DNA from: an uncultured Bizionia sp.
Lineage (GTDB): Bacteria > Bacteroidota > Bacteroidia > Flavobacteriales > Flavobacteriaceae
Direction of reading: 5' to 3'
DNA length: 64,000 nt
Assembly (NCBI GenBank): GCA_947496215.1
Contig: CANMCF010000012.1
Location: forward strand, 62,001 to 126,000
The notes below the pieces were generated by a model. That model was not told the origin of the DNA, ran no database searches, and saw only the letters and a program-made list of their open reading frames with translations. Shown here one piece after another: positions 1 through 9,369 of this stretch (position 1 is the first letter of the stretch; each line of letters opens with the position of its first letter). Both the position numbers and the translations under genes were made by a program.

Positions 1-1584
1 TTCCATGATTTTAATGGCATTGCGCGTAGTCAATTTCCCTTGTTTCAATTTATGATCAAACATCATATTGTCATTTTCCATTTTTTCACAAAAATGAAAC
101 AATTCATAATCTTCGTTTTTCAATAAATCCGTAAGCTCAATATCGTGAGTAGAAACAAAAACCATATTGTTGTTTTTGTTTAAATATGATAAAATCCCCT
201 GTCCCCCCGAAATCCGTTCGACCGTATTTGTTCCTTTGAATATTTCATCCAAGACAAATAAACAAGGGGGGGCATCTTTTGATACGTCTATCAATTGTTT
301 GAGGGTTAGAACTTCTTCCAAATAATAACTGGTGTTCTCCAATACATCATCCGAAATTCTAATGGAAGAATACACCTTAAAAAATGGAGCCTTGTATCTT
401 TTTGCAAAACATAGGTTCAATGTTTGGGCTAGAATACCATTCAAGGCAACTGCTCTTATAAATGTCGTCTTTCCAGACATGTTGGACCCAGTTAGTAGCA
501 TACTCTTGTTTATCATGTCCAAGTCGTTTGGGATGCAATCTTCTATTAAAGGGTGCACCATTCCCATTACACTTATCCTTTTTACCGAAACGAAATCGGG
601 AGTACATAGTGTTAAACCACTACATTTCAATGATGCCGTGGATATGGCAGAATCCACTTCTCCCAAAAACAAAAACAGTGCTTCAATGTCACCTTTACGG
701 TGTTTTATGGCATCTAAAAAACTATTGAATAAAATATATTCCAAATTGAATAGAATCTTGAAAGATTCTATCATCATCCAAATTGCAAAGACATACTCGT
801 TGCTTAAGTCGACATTGAAACCCAAAAATTCAGTTCTCAATTTTATGGCTTCTATCTTCCTTATAAAAGGAAATTTTCCATAATGTTTTTTTATCTTTTC
901 GAATCCCGTTAATTTCTTGGCTGTTTTAAGCGCTATGGACAATTGGTTTATTCCACTTAAATAATGACTTACATTCTTCTTGTTGCTAAAATGCAATATC
1001 AAATTCGTTATGTAAATGGGTATGATGAAAAAGAAGCAAATGGGTTGATAAAAACCAAAACACATCAACAGTACCGTAATTGCTGTCAATGAATAAGCCA
1101 ACCACAATAATTTTGATTTTTCTATTTGCTCTTCATTTATCAACCTTTCCAAGTCATAGGCATTCCTACTTTCAAGTCGAGATAAATTCAATTGGCTTTG
1201 TATCCTCAACGTTTTGTCTTTAATGAAATGCTCGGTCAATACATCAAATTTCAAAAGGGATTCAATGGGTCCTATGGTTCTCAATTTGAAGTATAGGTAT
1301 TGTTGTCCGATTTTAGAGGTCGTCCTATCTATGAATTTAAAAAGAGCATTGAGGTCTAAATCCTGTTCTGTTTTTTCTGAAACAATATGAAACGCTTCTT
1401 TCTTGTATGCATTATTTTCAAAATATTTGCCAATGGAACTAAAATTATAATAGGTACCATCTTTGGGTTTACCCCAATTGGACAATAGCTCGTTCTTGAG
1501 TTTAAATAATTTCTTTTTCTTCGAGTAGTTGTTTACTAGAAAAATAAGTACTAAAATAAAGCACACTCCCAATATCCAATTCAT
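1..1584 (-). CDS. MutS-family membrane-associated ATPase (3' end cut by window edge)
   Basis: The frame is open from an ATG at 1584 down to base 1 (528 codons) with no stop, so the C-terminus lies outside the window. The C-terminal half carries a MutS domain V ATPase: Walker A GSNMSGKTT at about residues 366-374 and a Walker B ending FVLDEIFKGT about 75 residues later, followed by the VSTHD-type H motif. Unlike true MutS, there is no mismatch-recognition domain I with the Phe-x-Glu motif. Instead there is an N-terminal hydrophobic segment (residues 3-17) and two more around residues 150-190. Flavobacteria commonly encode such short MutS-related proteins of about 590 residues; their role is unknown to me and may not be mismatch repair. 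A 206-base gap separates it from the next gene upstream, so it may be transcribed on its own. Confidence 0.85.
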   Translation of the reverse strand, partial: MNWILGVCFILVLIFLVNNYSKKKKLFKLKNELLSNWGKPKDGTYYNFSSIGKYFENNAYKKEAFHIVSEKTEQDLDLNALFKFIDRTTSKIGQQYLYFKLRTIGPIESLLKFDVLTEHFIKDKTLRIQSQLNLSRLESRNAYDLERLINEEQIEKSKLLWLAYSLTAITVLLMCFGFYQPICFFFIIPIYITNLILHFSNKKNVSHYLSGINQLSIALKTAKKLTGFEKIKKHYGKFPFIRKIEAIKLRTEFLGFNVDLSNEYVFAIWMMIESFKILFNLEYILFNSFLDAIKHRKGDIEALFLFLGEVDSAISTASLKCSGLTLCTPDFVSVKRISVMGMVHPLIEDCIPNDLDMINKSMLLTGSNMSGKTTFIRAVALNGILAQTLNLCFAKRYKAPFFKVYSSIRISDDVLENTSYYLEEVLTLKQLIDVSKDAPPCLFVLDEIFKGTNTVERISGGQGILSYLNKNNNMVFVSTHDIELTDLLKNEDYELFHFCEKMENDNMMFDHKLKQGKLTTRNAIKIME

Positions 1585-1790
1585 ATTCTATAATTTTTAT
1601 GAAAAGCATTATTTCTTTTTTGAAATTAATGGCAAGGGAATTTAATTTGTTGTCAAGACCATCATTAATTTATGCTTTTACATATAAGTATAAACAAGTT
1701 AGAGGTTGTTACAGATTTAATCGTTAGTTTTATAAAGAAGGAAAATGAGTATTTTCACTTCAGTTAACTTGTAGTAATTACCAAGTAAAA

Positions 1791-3575
1791 TTAATTTTCA
1801 ATGGTATCTACTTGCTTCAAAGATTTAATAGAATCAATCCTACGTTCCAATTTCAATATCTCCTCCGCTTCTCTCAATCTTTTAATGGAATCTATTTTGG
1901 ATTGCAACTCTTGAATTGCCTTGTCATCACTATCCAATCCTTGATTTTGTTTAAGAGAATCTATCGACAATAATTTTTTATCAATGTTATTCATAACATC
2001 AATTGCCTTAGTATCTTCAACAAAATAGTCTCCTATGCCTTCACTGGAACGCCAGGCTTCATTCAATTGATCATAAACAGTCTTTTCCCATTGGCTAGGG
2101 TGTTTTACATCTATCCAAACCACATCGCGATATTCACTATCTATCAATGCCAAGTCCGGTGTCGCTGAGCCGTCAAAATTATCCGATCCTTCACGAATGG
2201 CAGCTATGGTTCCCAAAAAGAACAATCGCTTGCGTCCGGCTATGTTTTTTATATATGGCCTAAATTCCACAGGTTTGTTTACCGACCAATCAAATTCCTT
2301 ACGAGATTCTATGACTTTCAAAGGCATTGCCGAAACCCCTGCATACCCTTCTTTTTTGGATGCATGATCATAATAATATAGCTTGTCTGTTCCATCTGCG
2401 GGAATGAATACGCTATAGGTTAGGCTGGTACGCTCGTCTCCTACCGGTTCCAAGCCAAACCAATGGTACAAACCGCTATATGCATCTATGCCGGTTTCAG
2501 AAAAATTGAAATCTGTTACAAATGGTTGTTGATTTTGATCGTCTGCCAAGTCTGGTATCTTTACGGCTGTTTCCATGTTCCATGGCAATGGATCACTGAA
2601 TCCTCCCAGGAACTTCAGGGATTCCGCCTGCAAGCGAGATACTTTTTCGGCCACTGTATTCTGTCGTGTCAGGTATGGGTAGTTCTTCATATCCTCAGGG
2701 CTTATGTATGTTCCTTTTCCTATTGCCACACGCTCTAGGTAGTCCTTGAAATAGTGAGCGCCATTGTCAATGACCATTACTCCTCCAAAAGATGGATATG
2801 GGAAGAAAAAGCCCTTCCATTTTATCAAACTCACGACTTCTACCCATTGCCCTGTATCATTTTTCATATAATACGTATCGCTTGGTTCCAAATTGAACAA
2901 TTGCAATATGTTGAAACGCTGTACCACTGCATTGTAGGTGTTTCTGCTGAATTTCAATGACTCTCCTATGGAAAAGACCGTTGGAATTCTGTTTTCACTT
3001 GAAAACCTAGGAAACGGTGTCGTACTGGATACGGAAAACACCTCTTCTATGTTGTCACTCATTCCTTGCCACACATATTTTTCGGTTGGCTGTATGGCCA
3101 TCGTCCATTTGTTTTCCCCTTCCACACGAACCAAATGAGGCAAGGATACATCCTTGGTCTCCCCAACACTTTCGTTTGCCATGGAAAAAATATTACGCAG
3201 AGGTTGTATTCGTTCGTTTTGCGTAAGTGGCAACTCGTTAATTTCCACTCTGTTCAAATCATTGAAAACATTATATGTTTTCATGTAATCATACATCTTG
3301 AAATGCCATCCTGCAACATACAATATTCCAAAAAACAACAGCAATGCTGCCAAAATACCCAAACGAGATCCTGTTGAAGCTGTTTTTCTGAATCTTCGTA
3401 GGCCAAAGAACAAGATTGCAATGCTCAATAGCATTATGAAGATGAACTTCCTCACGAACAGCAATGCTGGTTGATAGTCATCACGCAAGAAGAACAACGC
3501 AACAATTAAAACCAATGACAATAGTATGACTATTCGTTTTTGCTTCCCTCCTTTATTCCAGTAGTTTTTTAACAT
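1791..3575 (-). CDS. Large membrane protein of unknown family, cluster member
   Basis: No family is recognised. The open frame extends to a TTG at 3644, but an ATG at 3575 (594 aa) directly precedes a lysine-rich stretch and three hydrophobic segments, so I prefer it. The three helices fall in roughly the first 115 residues. They are followed by a large, probably extracytoplasmic region of about 400 residues rich in aromatic residues and prolines. The last 80 residues are a charged, repetitive segment in which IDSIK-like motifs recur, probably a short coiled coil. It is the last gene of the minus-strand run that begins with the coiled-coil gene at 10719, 58-127 bases after its neighbour depending on the start chosen. 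Role inferred only from context: a membrane or envelope component of the AAA+ cluster. Confidence 0.75.
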   Translation of the reverse strand: MLKNYWNKGGKQKRIVILLSLVLIVALFFLRDDYQPALLFVRKFIFIMLLSIAILFFGLRRFRKTASTGSRLGILAALLLFFGILYVAGWHFKMYDYMKTYNVFNDLNRVEINELPLTQNERIQPLRNIFSMANESVGETKDVSLPHLVRVEGENKWTMAIQPTEKYVWQGMSDNIEEVFSVSSTTPFPRFSSENRIPTVFSIGESLKFSRNTYNAVVQRFNILQLFNLEPSDTYYMKNDTGQWVEVVSLIKWKGFFFPYPSFGGVMVIDNGAHYFKDYLERVAIGKGTYISPEDMKNYPYLTRQNTVAEKVSRLQAESLKFLGGFSDPLPWNMETAVKIPDLADDQNQQPFVTDFNFSETGIDAYSGLYHWFGLEPVGDERTSLTYSVFIPADGTDKLYYYDHASKKEGYAGVSAMPLKVIESRKEFDWSVNKPVEFRPYIKNIAGRKRLFFLGTIAAIREGSDNFDGSATPDLALIDSEYRDVVWIDVKHPSQWEKTVYDQLNEAWRSSEGIGDYFVEDTKAIDVMNNIDKKLLSIDSLKQNQGLDSDDKAIQELQSKIDSIKRLREAEEILKLERRIDSIKSLKQVDTIEN

Positions 3576-3702
3576 CGAAATTATTTTTTTGCTTCCAATA
3601 TCTGAAGCCTTGTTTTTTATTGATAGAGCGCAGTTAAAATTCAATTTACATACCTCACGACTGCGTTCGAGACGGCATTGTTATTTAATTGCAGTTTACA
3701 AA

Positions 3703-4224
3703 CTACATATATCCCTTATCCTTCAATCTATCACGTGCGCTTTTCTCTTGTTTTTTAGGCTCTGCGTTTGGTTCTTCCTTTACAGGTTCTTCCTCATTTC
3801 CTTTGTGAGTGATATCTTCTATGAAGTCTTTCCCTTTTTCGAAGGTATCGCTTACCATATCTGTCAAGGATTCCGATTTTTCTTCTATGATATCTCCTGA
3901 TTTGATTATGAAATGAGCCAAATACGTTCCTACGACCGCTCCCACTATGGCCGAAGCAAACAATGAGGCTACTTGAAAGTTGATAGGAATTAAAAATTGT
4001 ACGACTATGATTCCGATTAGGAACAAGGCTGTAATGAACACAATACGCAAAATCAGCGATTGCTGATATACAAACCCTTTGGGGTTGTCCGGGTTCATTT
4101 GTAACTCCTTGGAATTAAAAACCTTGTTAAAGAAACGATATAGACCATTTCCCTTGGATTCTTTCCAATATAGTAATATTCCAAATAATATGGCCGCTAT
4201 GAATGCAATGAGATCTAGTGTCAT
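3703..4224 (-). CDS. Small membrane protein with acidic/lysine tail, cluster member
   Basis: 173 residues. A hydrophobic segment at the extreme N-terminus (about 3-18) is followed by a charged stretch, then two hydrophobic segments (about 55-75 and 82-105). The last third, about 60 residues, is polar and rich in Glu, Lys and Asp and is presumably cytoplasmic. Nothing in it matches a family I know. It lies 55 bases downstream of the 411-aa gene and just upstream of the other membrane protein, and all are on the same strand. With its neighbour it would give the cluster its membrane anchor. This role is inference from topology and gene order only. Confidence 0.75.
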   Translation of the reverse strand: MTLDLIAFIAAILFGILLYWKESKGNGLYRFFNKVFNSKELQMNPDNPKGFVYQQSLILRIVFITALFLIGIIVVQFLIPINFQVASLFASAIVGAVVGTYLAHFIIKSGDIIEEKSESLTDMVSDTFEKGKDFIEDITHKGNEEEPVKEEPNAEPKKQEKSARDRLKDKGYM

Positions 4225-4279
4225 GTTGTTAGTTTGTTTTTAATTATAAGTAAGCTCCTATAAAATTAGTCTATAATTT

Positions 4280-5515
4280 CTAAATATTGTTACCAATTGT
4301 CTCAATTACCCAATCTTTCATGGAGTCATCCCACGTATCATAGGTCTTGTAAAACTGTTCCTTGTCATACCAATACAAGAATAATATGTCTTTTGGAGCC
4401 ACATTAACCAACAATCTCCATATTAAATCATGGTGTTTTGCGCTAATGGACGAATGTGGTTCATGCAATGCCTCAAACATCTTTGAATCCACGATGTCTG
4501 CGATCTTGTATTGGTTGCTAGTTTCCAGTTTTTCCAAATAGCGCTCCACGCTCATCACCCTTTTACGAGCATCCAGATCTATTTTGTTCAAGTAACTCTT
4601 GAACAACACATTGTCATTCAATATGTCTTGAATGGGATGTTGTACGTTTTCCAATGACTTGGCCAATTCATATTTTTTGACACGTTCGTATCGAGAAGTC
4701 TTTACCACCTTGTCCAAATCACATTCGATAATGTCATGACTTCTTAGTTTGTCCATTAACTGTGGCTGATCTATATGGTAAATGAGTACATCATGAATGG
4801 TGTCCTTTATGGATTCCTTGTACCATTTTTCATCTTCGAACACTATTATTGTCGTTATGAAATCCCTCAACAAGTAAACACCTCCAAAGGCTTTTGTGTA
4901 GAAAGAATTTGTCGAGAATTGAAGTTCGTGCAAATCCAAATCCCTATCCCGCAAATCGCCATGGGTCCGAGCCGAATCCAATAATTCTTGATGCAAACTT
5001 TCGTCTATGAAGTTGTTCTCGCTCTTAAATTTTTCCACAAGTTGAATTTGCTTCTTTTGTATGGTGTCCAGATCATTGATCAGGTGGAAGTGTATGAATA
5101 CCTTATCGTATTTCAATACATCCAATGGTTCGTAAAAAGCATCTATGCTTTGATCGAAATCCAAGCAAATGGCACAATCCCTGGTAATGTCGTTTATTTT
5201 GTCTCCGTGTGTTTTAAATACGTGTTGCATCATTTCACGATCGAAAGTATGAAATGGCACATATACCGGTTTCCCCTTTTGCAATGGTGAAATGATAATG
5301 CCGTGTGGATTTGCCTCACCATTGTTCAAATAATGAAGGTTATCTTTTTCTTCAGCTATTTCTGGGCTCCACCCCATACCATCTATGGAAAAGGTAGTTA
5401 GCTTTGTTTCTGTAAAGCCAAGTTTTACCAAGCATTTGTTATAACGCCCTACAAGTTTACCACTAATTGGCATTAGTTCACTTCTGTATAGACTTGCTAC
5501 TTTTAATTTTTGCAT
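4280..5515 (-). CDS. Hypothetical soluble protein, cluster member
   Basis: 411 residues with no signal peptide and no membrane segment; likely cytoplasmic. The composition is ordinary for a globular protein, with many His, Asp and aromatic residues. I recognise no catalytic motif. The middle (about residues 100-240) is predicted by eye to be mostly helical and contains clustered acidic residues (for example RDRDLDLHELQ near residue 200). It starts 64 bases downstream of the AAA+ ATPase stop and so is probably co-transcribed with it. It could be a substrate adaptor or effector for the ATPase, but that is speculation. Sequence-profile searches (HHpred) or a structure prediction would be needed to name it. 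Confidence 0.75.
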   Translation of the reverse strand: MQKLKVASLYRSELMPISGKLVGRYNKCLVKLGFTETKLTTFSIDGMGWSPEIAEEKDNLHYLNNGEANPHGIIISPLQKGKPVYVPFHTFDREMMQHVFKTHGDKINDITRDCAICLDFDQSIDAFYEPLDVLKYDKVFIHFHLINDLDTIQKKQIQLVEKFKSENNFIDESLHQELLDSARTHGDLRDRDLDLHELQFSTNSFYTKAFGGVYLLRDFITTIIVFEDEKWYKESIKDTIHDVLIYHIDQPQLMDKLRSHDIIECDLDKVVKTSRYERVKKYELAKSLENVQHPIQDILNDNVLFKSYLNKIDLDARKRVMSVERYLEKLETSNQYKIADIVDSKMFEALHEPHSSISAKHHDLIWRLLVNVAPKDILFLYWYDKEQFYKTYDTWDDSMKDWVIETIGNNI

Positions 5516-5579
5516 TACAAATTATAATTGGTCACTTCTTTTATTTATTAAATGATAATTCAGGTTGCTTAATTTTTAA

Positions 5580-7538
5580 TTACTTCCCAAACATTTCCCT
5601 TGCTTTGGTTTCAATATTCATTTGACTCACCCGTGCATCCACCTTACGTTTGAAATCCGTATCTGCGATGGTAGCCACATTGTCCAAGTAACGTACCACT
5701 TCTTGTCTTCTTATGTCTGAAAAATTCAAGCCTTTCATATTGGCTTTCATCAATTCCTGAAGCATATTGAACTTGGTTTCATAATTCTGTTTGAAATATA
5801 TTTCTGGCTTATCGAACCAATCTTGTTCCAAATCGAAATCTGTCAATCGCAATGATATTGCGGATTGAATGTTTCTGACATCTCTTGAGGAGAAGAACGG
5901 AAATATATTTTGAATTTCCTTGTACAAACTAGCGTAGAACAAGTGATCATTGGCTCCGTGTTTGCTTTCTGCCTTACCATAGGCTTCCAATACACGCACT
6001 TCCGATGGTTTTTCGACAGTATTCAAAATGTCTCCCATATTTTTTGCCAAACCTTGATCTTGTAAAAAGGTATAATCGCTTGGTGCAGTCATGTTCACGA
6101 AATCTGGCATTGTCTCATCCAATTTTCTCCACCAAAGGTGATCTTGATCCAAGAAATCGTGCTCTGTTCTTGCTCCATCAATCTTGAAACGACCTTGTAC
6201 GCGAGAAATCACGGCCTTGTCCAACATTTCGGGTAAATTCGTGAATAGCCCTATTGAGCTATTACCATAGTTTACTGCATAGGCTCCTTCCGTATAACGC
6301 AAAAAGACACCAATGACTTCTTTAACTCCTGCGGAAACACCTTGGGCCGTTCGTTCCTGTAAATTGTTCTCTGCATCATCTATCGGTGCAAAAATCAATT
6401 TTGATGGGTCTTGCATCGGTTTCATCCATTCTACCATCTTTTCTGCAGAACCTCCTTGGAAGGTACTTATCAACGTATCTGGCATAGGATGAAACAAGAA
6501 CGGGATGTCCAAGTTGTCACAATGTTCCTTCAATCTGGTTGCAATGGCAGCTATCAACATACTCTTACCTGTCCCAGGGATTCCATATCCCATGAAAACC
6601 GGCATGAAACCTCCAAGTTCTTGAAATGGGTTTTGCTTTGCTTCGAAATCGTAACTCAACATTCGTTCGGTCAAGCGTCGTGCAAAGTGTTTGGCATCTC
6701 TATTTCCTACGATTTGCTCAAATCTTATCTTGTTGAACTCCACACTTTTTGCGGTTCCTGCAAACACATTGCTCCAACCAGATATCGCAAATTCCGAACT
6801 TTCCAACTTGTAGGTACGATCCTCTATGGTTTCCGTATATTCCAAGCTGCTTTTACGCAACTGAATTTCGTCTATCAATGCCTCGAAGTACACTACCGTG
6901 AAATCAATGACATCCTTATCCGAATTTATGATGTCTGGATGTCCAAGGTACTTGTCGAAATAGAACAAGGTACAGGCTACTCCCTTCAATGGTGATAGGA
7001 ACGAGACTTCCGGAAGTCCTGCAAATTTCTGTTTCATCACGCTCAAATCGTCGGAGGCATGCGGTTTTAAGTTGTGCAAGACATTATATGCAGTGGCAAA
7101 CAACATGAATGCAGTGGCGGTATGCATCTTGCTTTCGAATTCTCGTTTTCCATTGGAATCCAAAGCTGCCTTCCGTTCGTTCAATGCTGACAACCCAGAA
7201 GCATCGTAATAGCTGTCCTTTATCCAAGCTCCCAATGCCAATCCTTCTTGCACGGCGTATAATGTTTGATTCAAACACATCGGCAATGCCACTGAATCTG
7301 GAAGCAGGCGTTTTTTCAATGCCAATATCGTTTTCGAAACCGAAGTTATTGTCGTTGCCCCACTTCCGTTGTTTGCGCGTGACAAATACAAGAGAATCGA
7401 TTCGTCCTTGGCATCCTTATCTTTGTTCTTTGCTCGTTGTCCTTGTTCCCATTGTACACTTTTCAAATATCCACTTGCTTCTTCTCGAAGCATATCCAGT
7501 TCATTTTGTTTTATGGGAAAGGTTGAGTTGTGTTCCAT
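5580..7538 (-). CDS. AAA+ family ATPase, cluster core
   Basis: 652 residues. A large N-terminal helical region (about 1-300) of unknown family precedes an AAA+ module. Walker A is GIPGTGKS at 319-326. The Walker B strand LIFAPIDDAEN at 381-391 has Asp-Asp where most AAA+ proteins have Asp-Glu. A pore-loop-like TFQGG lies at 359-363. A sensor-1-like Thr-Asn at 433-434 is followed by two candidate arginine fingers (Arg446, Arg450). The C-terminal about 200 residues are helical and charged. No signal peptide, so cytoplasmic. AAA+ modules form rings that remodel proteins; the partner here is unknown, but the coiled-coil and membrane genes of the same run are obvious candidates. The Asp-Asp Walker B could still support ATP hydrolysis and needs testing. 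Confidence 0.88.
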   Translation of the reverse strand: MEHNSTFPIKQNELDMLREEASGYLKSVQWEQGQRAKNKDKDAKDESILLYLSRANNGSGATTITSVSKTILALKKRLLPDSVALPMCLNQTLYAVQEGLALGAWIKDSYYDASGLSALNERKAALDSNGKREFESKMHTATAFMLFATAYNVLHNLKPHASDDLSVMKQKFAGLPEVSFLSPLKGVACTLFYFDKYLGHPDIINSDKDVIDFTVVYFEALIDEIQLRKSSLEYTETIEDRTYKLESSEFAISGWSNVFAGTAKSVEFNKIRFEQIVGNRDAKHFARRLTERMLSYDFEAKQNPFQELGGFMPVFMGYGIPGTGKSMLIAAIATRLKEHCDNLDIPFLFHPMPDTLISTFQGGSAEKMVEWMKPMQDPSKLIFAPIDDAENNLQERTAQGVSAGVKEVIGVFLRYTEGAYAVNYGNSSIGLFTNLPEMLDKAVISRVQGRFKIDGARTEHDFLDQDHLWWRKLDETMPDFVNMTAPSDYTFLQDQGLAKNMGDILNTVEKPSEVRVLEAYGKAESKHGANDHLFYASLYKEIQNIFPFFSSRDVRNIQSAISLRLTDFDLEQDWFDKPEIYFKQNYETKFNMLQELMKANMKGLNFSDIRRQEVVRYLDNVATIADTDFKRKVDARVSQMNIETKAREMFGK

Positions 7539-7576
7539 ATTTTTCTATTGCAAAGTTTTACTTTAAATTTTTGTTT

Positions 7577-8110
7577 TCAATTATTCCAAAAGTTCATTAA
7601 ATCATCTATTTCCGGAGCTCCCTTATAGATGTTATGCCACTCTATCACATTATCAATCTTAATGAAGATTCTATAATATCCTTCTTGTAGGTCATTTAAA
7701 TTAATTACCAAATTAGAAGAAGACAGGTTTCCTCCATCTTGTACAGAAAGAAGGTTTAGTTCCGTTTCTGAGTATAGACCGGAATTTAAAATGGCTTCGA
7801 AATCAGTTTCCTGAAAAACCTTTTCTTCATTGGCTTCAATTATCCAAAACTTCTCAAATCCCGTATTGGAATTATCGACAACCGTTAAGGCTTCTGGAGC
7901 TGGATTTGGATATACGGTTGAATTGTTCACCAATTGATTGGGATTACCCAAAACAATTGGGACACTAAACTCATCTGCTCTCAAAACAATCCCTGTTACC
8001 AAATTTGCCGCGGTTTTGTCCGCCTCGATTGGGGATTGAGAATTATCGTCATCGGAACTGCAAGAGAAACATACTGTCAAAAGAAGCAATAACCCTATTA
8101 TTTTTTTCAT
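7577..8110 (-). CDS. Lipoprotein of unknown function inside the AAA+ cluster
   Basis: 177 residues starting with a lipoprotein signal peptide: basic start, hydrophobic core, then a lipobox ending in Cys17 followed by Ser-Ser-Asp-Asp-Asp. The acidic residues after the cysteine resemble the Bacteroidota lipoprotein export signal that directs lipoproteins to the cell surface. The mature part has a segment typical of T9SS-era secreted proteins (VYPNPAPEALTV), which is reminiscent of the start of type A sorting domains but is located near residue 66, not at the C-terminus. It begins 4 bases after the stop of the 353-aa gene and ends 38 bases before the AAA+ gene, so it is embedded in the same transcription unit. 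It may be a real partner or a passenger gene; family not recognised. Confidence 0.7.
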   Translation of the reverse strand: MKKIIGLLLLLTVCFSCSSDDDNSQSPIEADKTAANLVTGIVLRADEFSVPIVLGNPNQLVNNSTVYPNPAPEALTVVDNSNTGFEKFWIIEANEEKVFQETDFEAILNSGLYSETELNLLSVQDGGNLSSSNLVINLNDLQEGYYRIFIKIDNVIEWHNIYKGAPEIDDLMNFWNN

Positions 8111-8114
8111 TTCT

Positions 8115-9176
8115 TTAAATTTTATTGATTTTCAAATCCGCTATTTCAAAAGGAGGCCTTGCCAGCTTATTCATTACTTCTGGATTTTTGTTGTACAACA
8201 GCTGAATGATGCGGTGTGGCCCAAATACGTATTTGCATTTTAATACCTCACTCCATTTTTGAAGGGTTTGCTTGGAGAAATACCCTCCTTCACTAAATGT
8301 ACTTCCTGAAAACACCTCATCGATCTTAACTGACAATGCATAGGATTCCAACGGTATTTCCTTTTTGGTTATGCTTTCCAATATGGAATGTGTCAACTCA
8401 TTTTCGTCTTTTGCAAACACATTGTGGAATGGCCCCAAATCTATTCGTTTTATGTGCTTTGGCATTACATTCTTAAGGCGCCTATCTATTCCATATGCCA
8501 TGGTGTCCAATGCCATCTTACGATCTGCCACTGTTTTCAATGCGTCGTAAATTTCATCTTTCTCCTTCTGTGGGTCTTTCCCATCATAATCGAAATACAT
8601 AAAACAAATGAATGGCCTATTGTGTGATACATCATAAAAACTCCAACTCGTCATGTATTCGGTAGAAATGTCCTCTGAAGTCTTTATGATCTTTCCTTGC
8701 ACAAAACGATTGAATATGAATTTTTGTTCTACTGACGTATAGTAGACTATGGATGCTGCTTGAAAGAGTTTCTCTTTTCTTACCGGCTCCTTTTTTCGCA
8801 ACAGTTGATCCAAGAATTCTTCTTGCAATTCATTCACATCCTTTAGTTTGTTTATGTAATTGTCTCGAAGCGACAGATCATTGTAGAGGTATCGAAATTC
8901 CAGGTAATTGGGAAAGCCAGAATACGTCAAATCTACTTTCATGTTATCTTCTTCATCATACATGTACTTTATGCGCATTGCCTCTATGGAATACAACAAC
9001 AGGTCACAGTATTGTTTGAAGAAGACCATTTCCTGAGTCGTACACAATTCATTACGTTGTACACTGACTATAAGCTCCTTTAAAGCAAAATCGACCTTTT
9101 TATGATAAAACACATATTGTTCCTTGCTATCCAAGACAGCTGAATCCAAAGGTGTTACGATATGATTTATTGACAT
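8115..9176 (-). CDS. Hypothetical soluble protein, cluster member
   Basis: 353 residues without signal peptide or membrane segment. The first 130 residues look helical and charged, and the rest is mixed. No motif that I can tie to a family. It lies second in the minus-strand run, 193 bases downstream of the coiled-coil gene (that gap holds a palindromic repeat) and 4 bases upstream of the lipoprotein gene. The start ATG at 9176 is the only good in-frame one near the beginning. Function unknown; context suggests a cytoplasmic partner of the AAA+ ATPase and the coiled-coil protein. Confidence 0.72.
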   Translation of the reverse strand: MSINHIVTPLDSAVLDSKEQYVFYHKKVDFALKELIVSVQRNELCTTQEMVFFKQYCDLLLYSIEAMRIKYMYDEEDNMKVDLTYSGFPNYLEFRYLYNDLSLRDNYINKLKDVNELQEEFLDQLLRKKEPVRKEKLFQAASIVYYTSVEQKFIFNRFVQGKIIKTSEDISTEYMTSWSFYDVSHNRPFICFMYFDYDGKDPQKEKDEIYDALKTVADRKMALDTMAYGIDRRLKNVMPKHIKRIDLGPFHNVFAKDENELTHSILESITKKEIPLESYALSVKIDEVFSGSTFSEGGYFSKQTLQKWSEVLKCKYVFGPHRIIQLLYNKNPEVMNKLARPPFEIADLKINKI

Positions 9177-9240
9177 TTGTTGGTATTCTTTTTTGATACG
9201 GATTTTTCAAGTTGGCCAAATGCTGTTTGTTAGCAAAAAA

Positions 9241-9328
9241 GCCCGCGTTAAGGATTGAACGATTTGTTTGAGCTCCTCGCAGAGAGCGAGTAGTGAAAGC
9301 CTGACCCCGCCTAAGCGGGGTAACGCCC
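9241..9328. repeat. REP-like palindromic intergenic element
   Basis: An 88-base GC-rich island in AT-rich surroundings, between the coiled-coil and the 353-aa genes. Its ends are complementary (gcgtta at 9245-9250 and taacgc at 9321-9326). Inside are a perfect 7-bp hairpin with a 4-base loop (arms 9304-9310 and 9315-9321) and a 5-bp hairpin (ctcgc 9276-9280, gcgag 9286-9290). From memory, elements of this build with ends like GGGCGTT...AACGC are scattered between genes in many flavobacterial genomes; I could not check copy number. A short open frame crosses it on the minus strand (9127-9330) but is not believable as a gene. It could attenuate or stabilise the mRNA between the two flanking genes. 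Confidence 0.7.
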
Positions 9329-9369
9329 AATACTTAATTTATTTTCAGTAGATTTCTCTTCCGGAAAAT

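Noticed and set aside
332-883. 183-codon plus-strand frame inside the MutS-like gene
   Set aside because: Antisense to a gene with clear Walker motifs; translation has no recognisable features.
9127-9330. 67-codon minus frame across the REP-like repeat
   Set aside because: Its coding potential comes from the GC-rich repeat, not from a gene.
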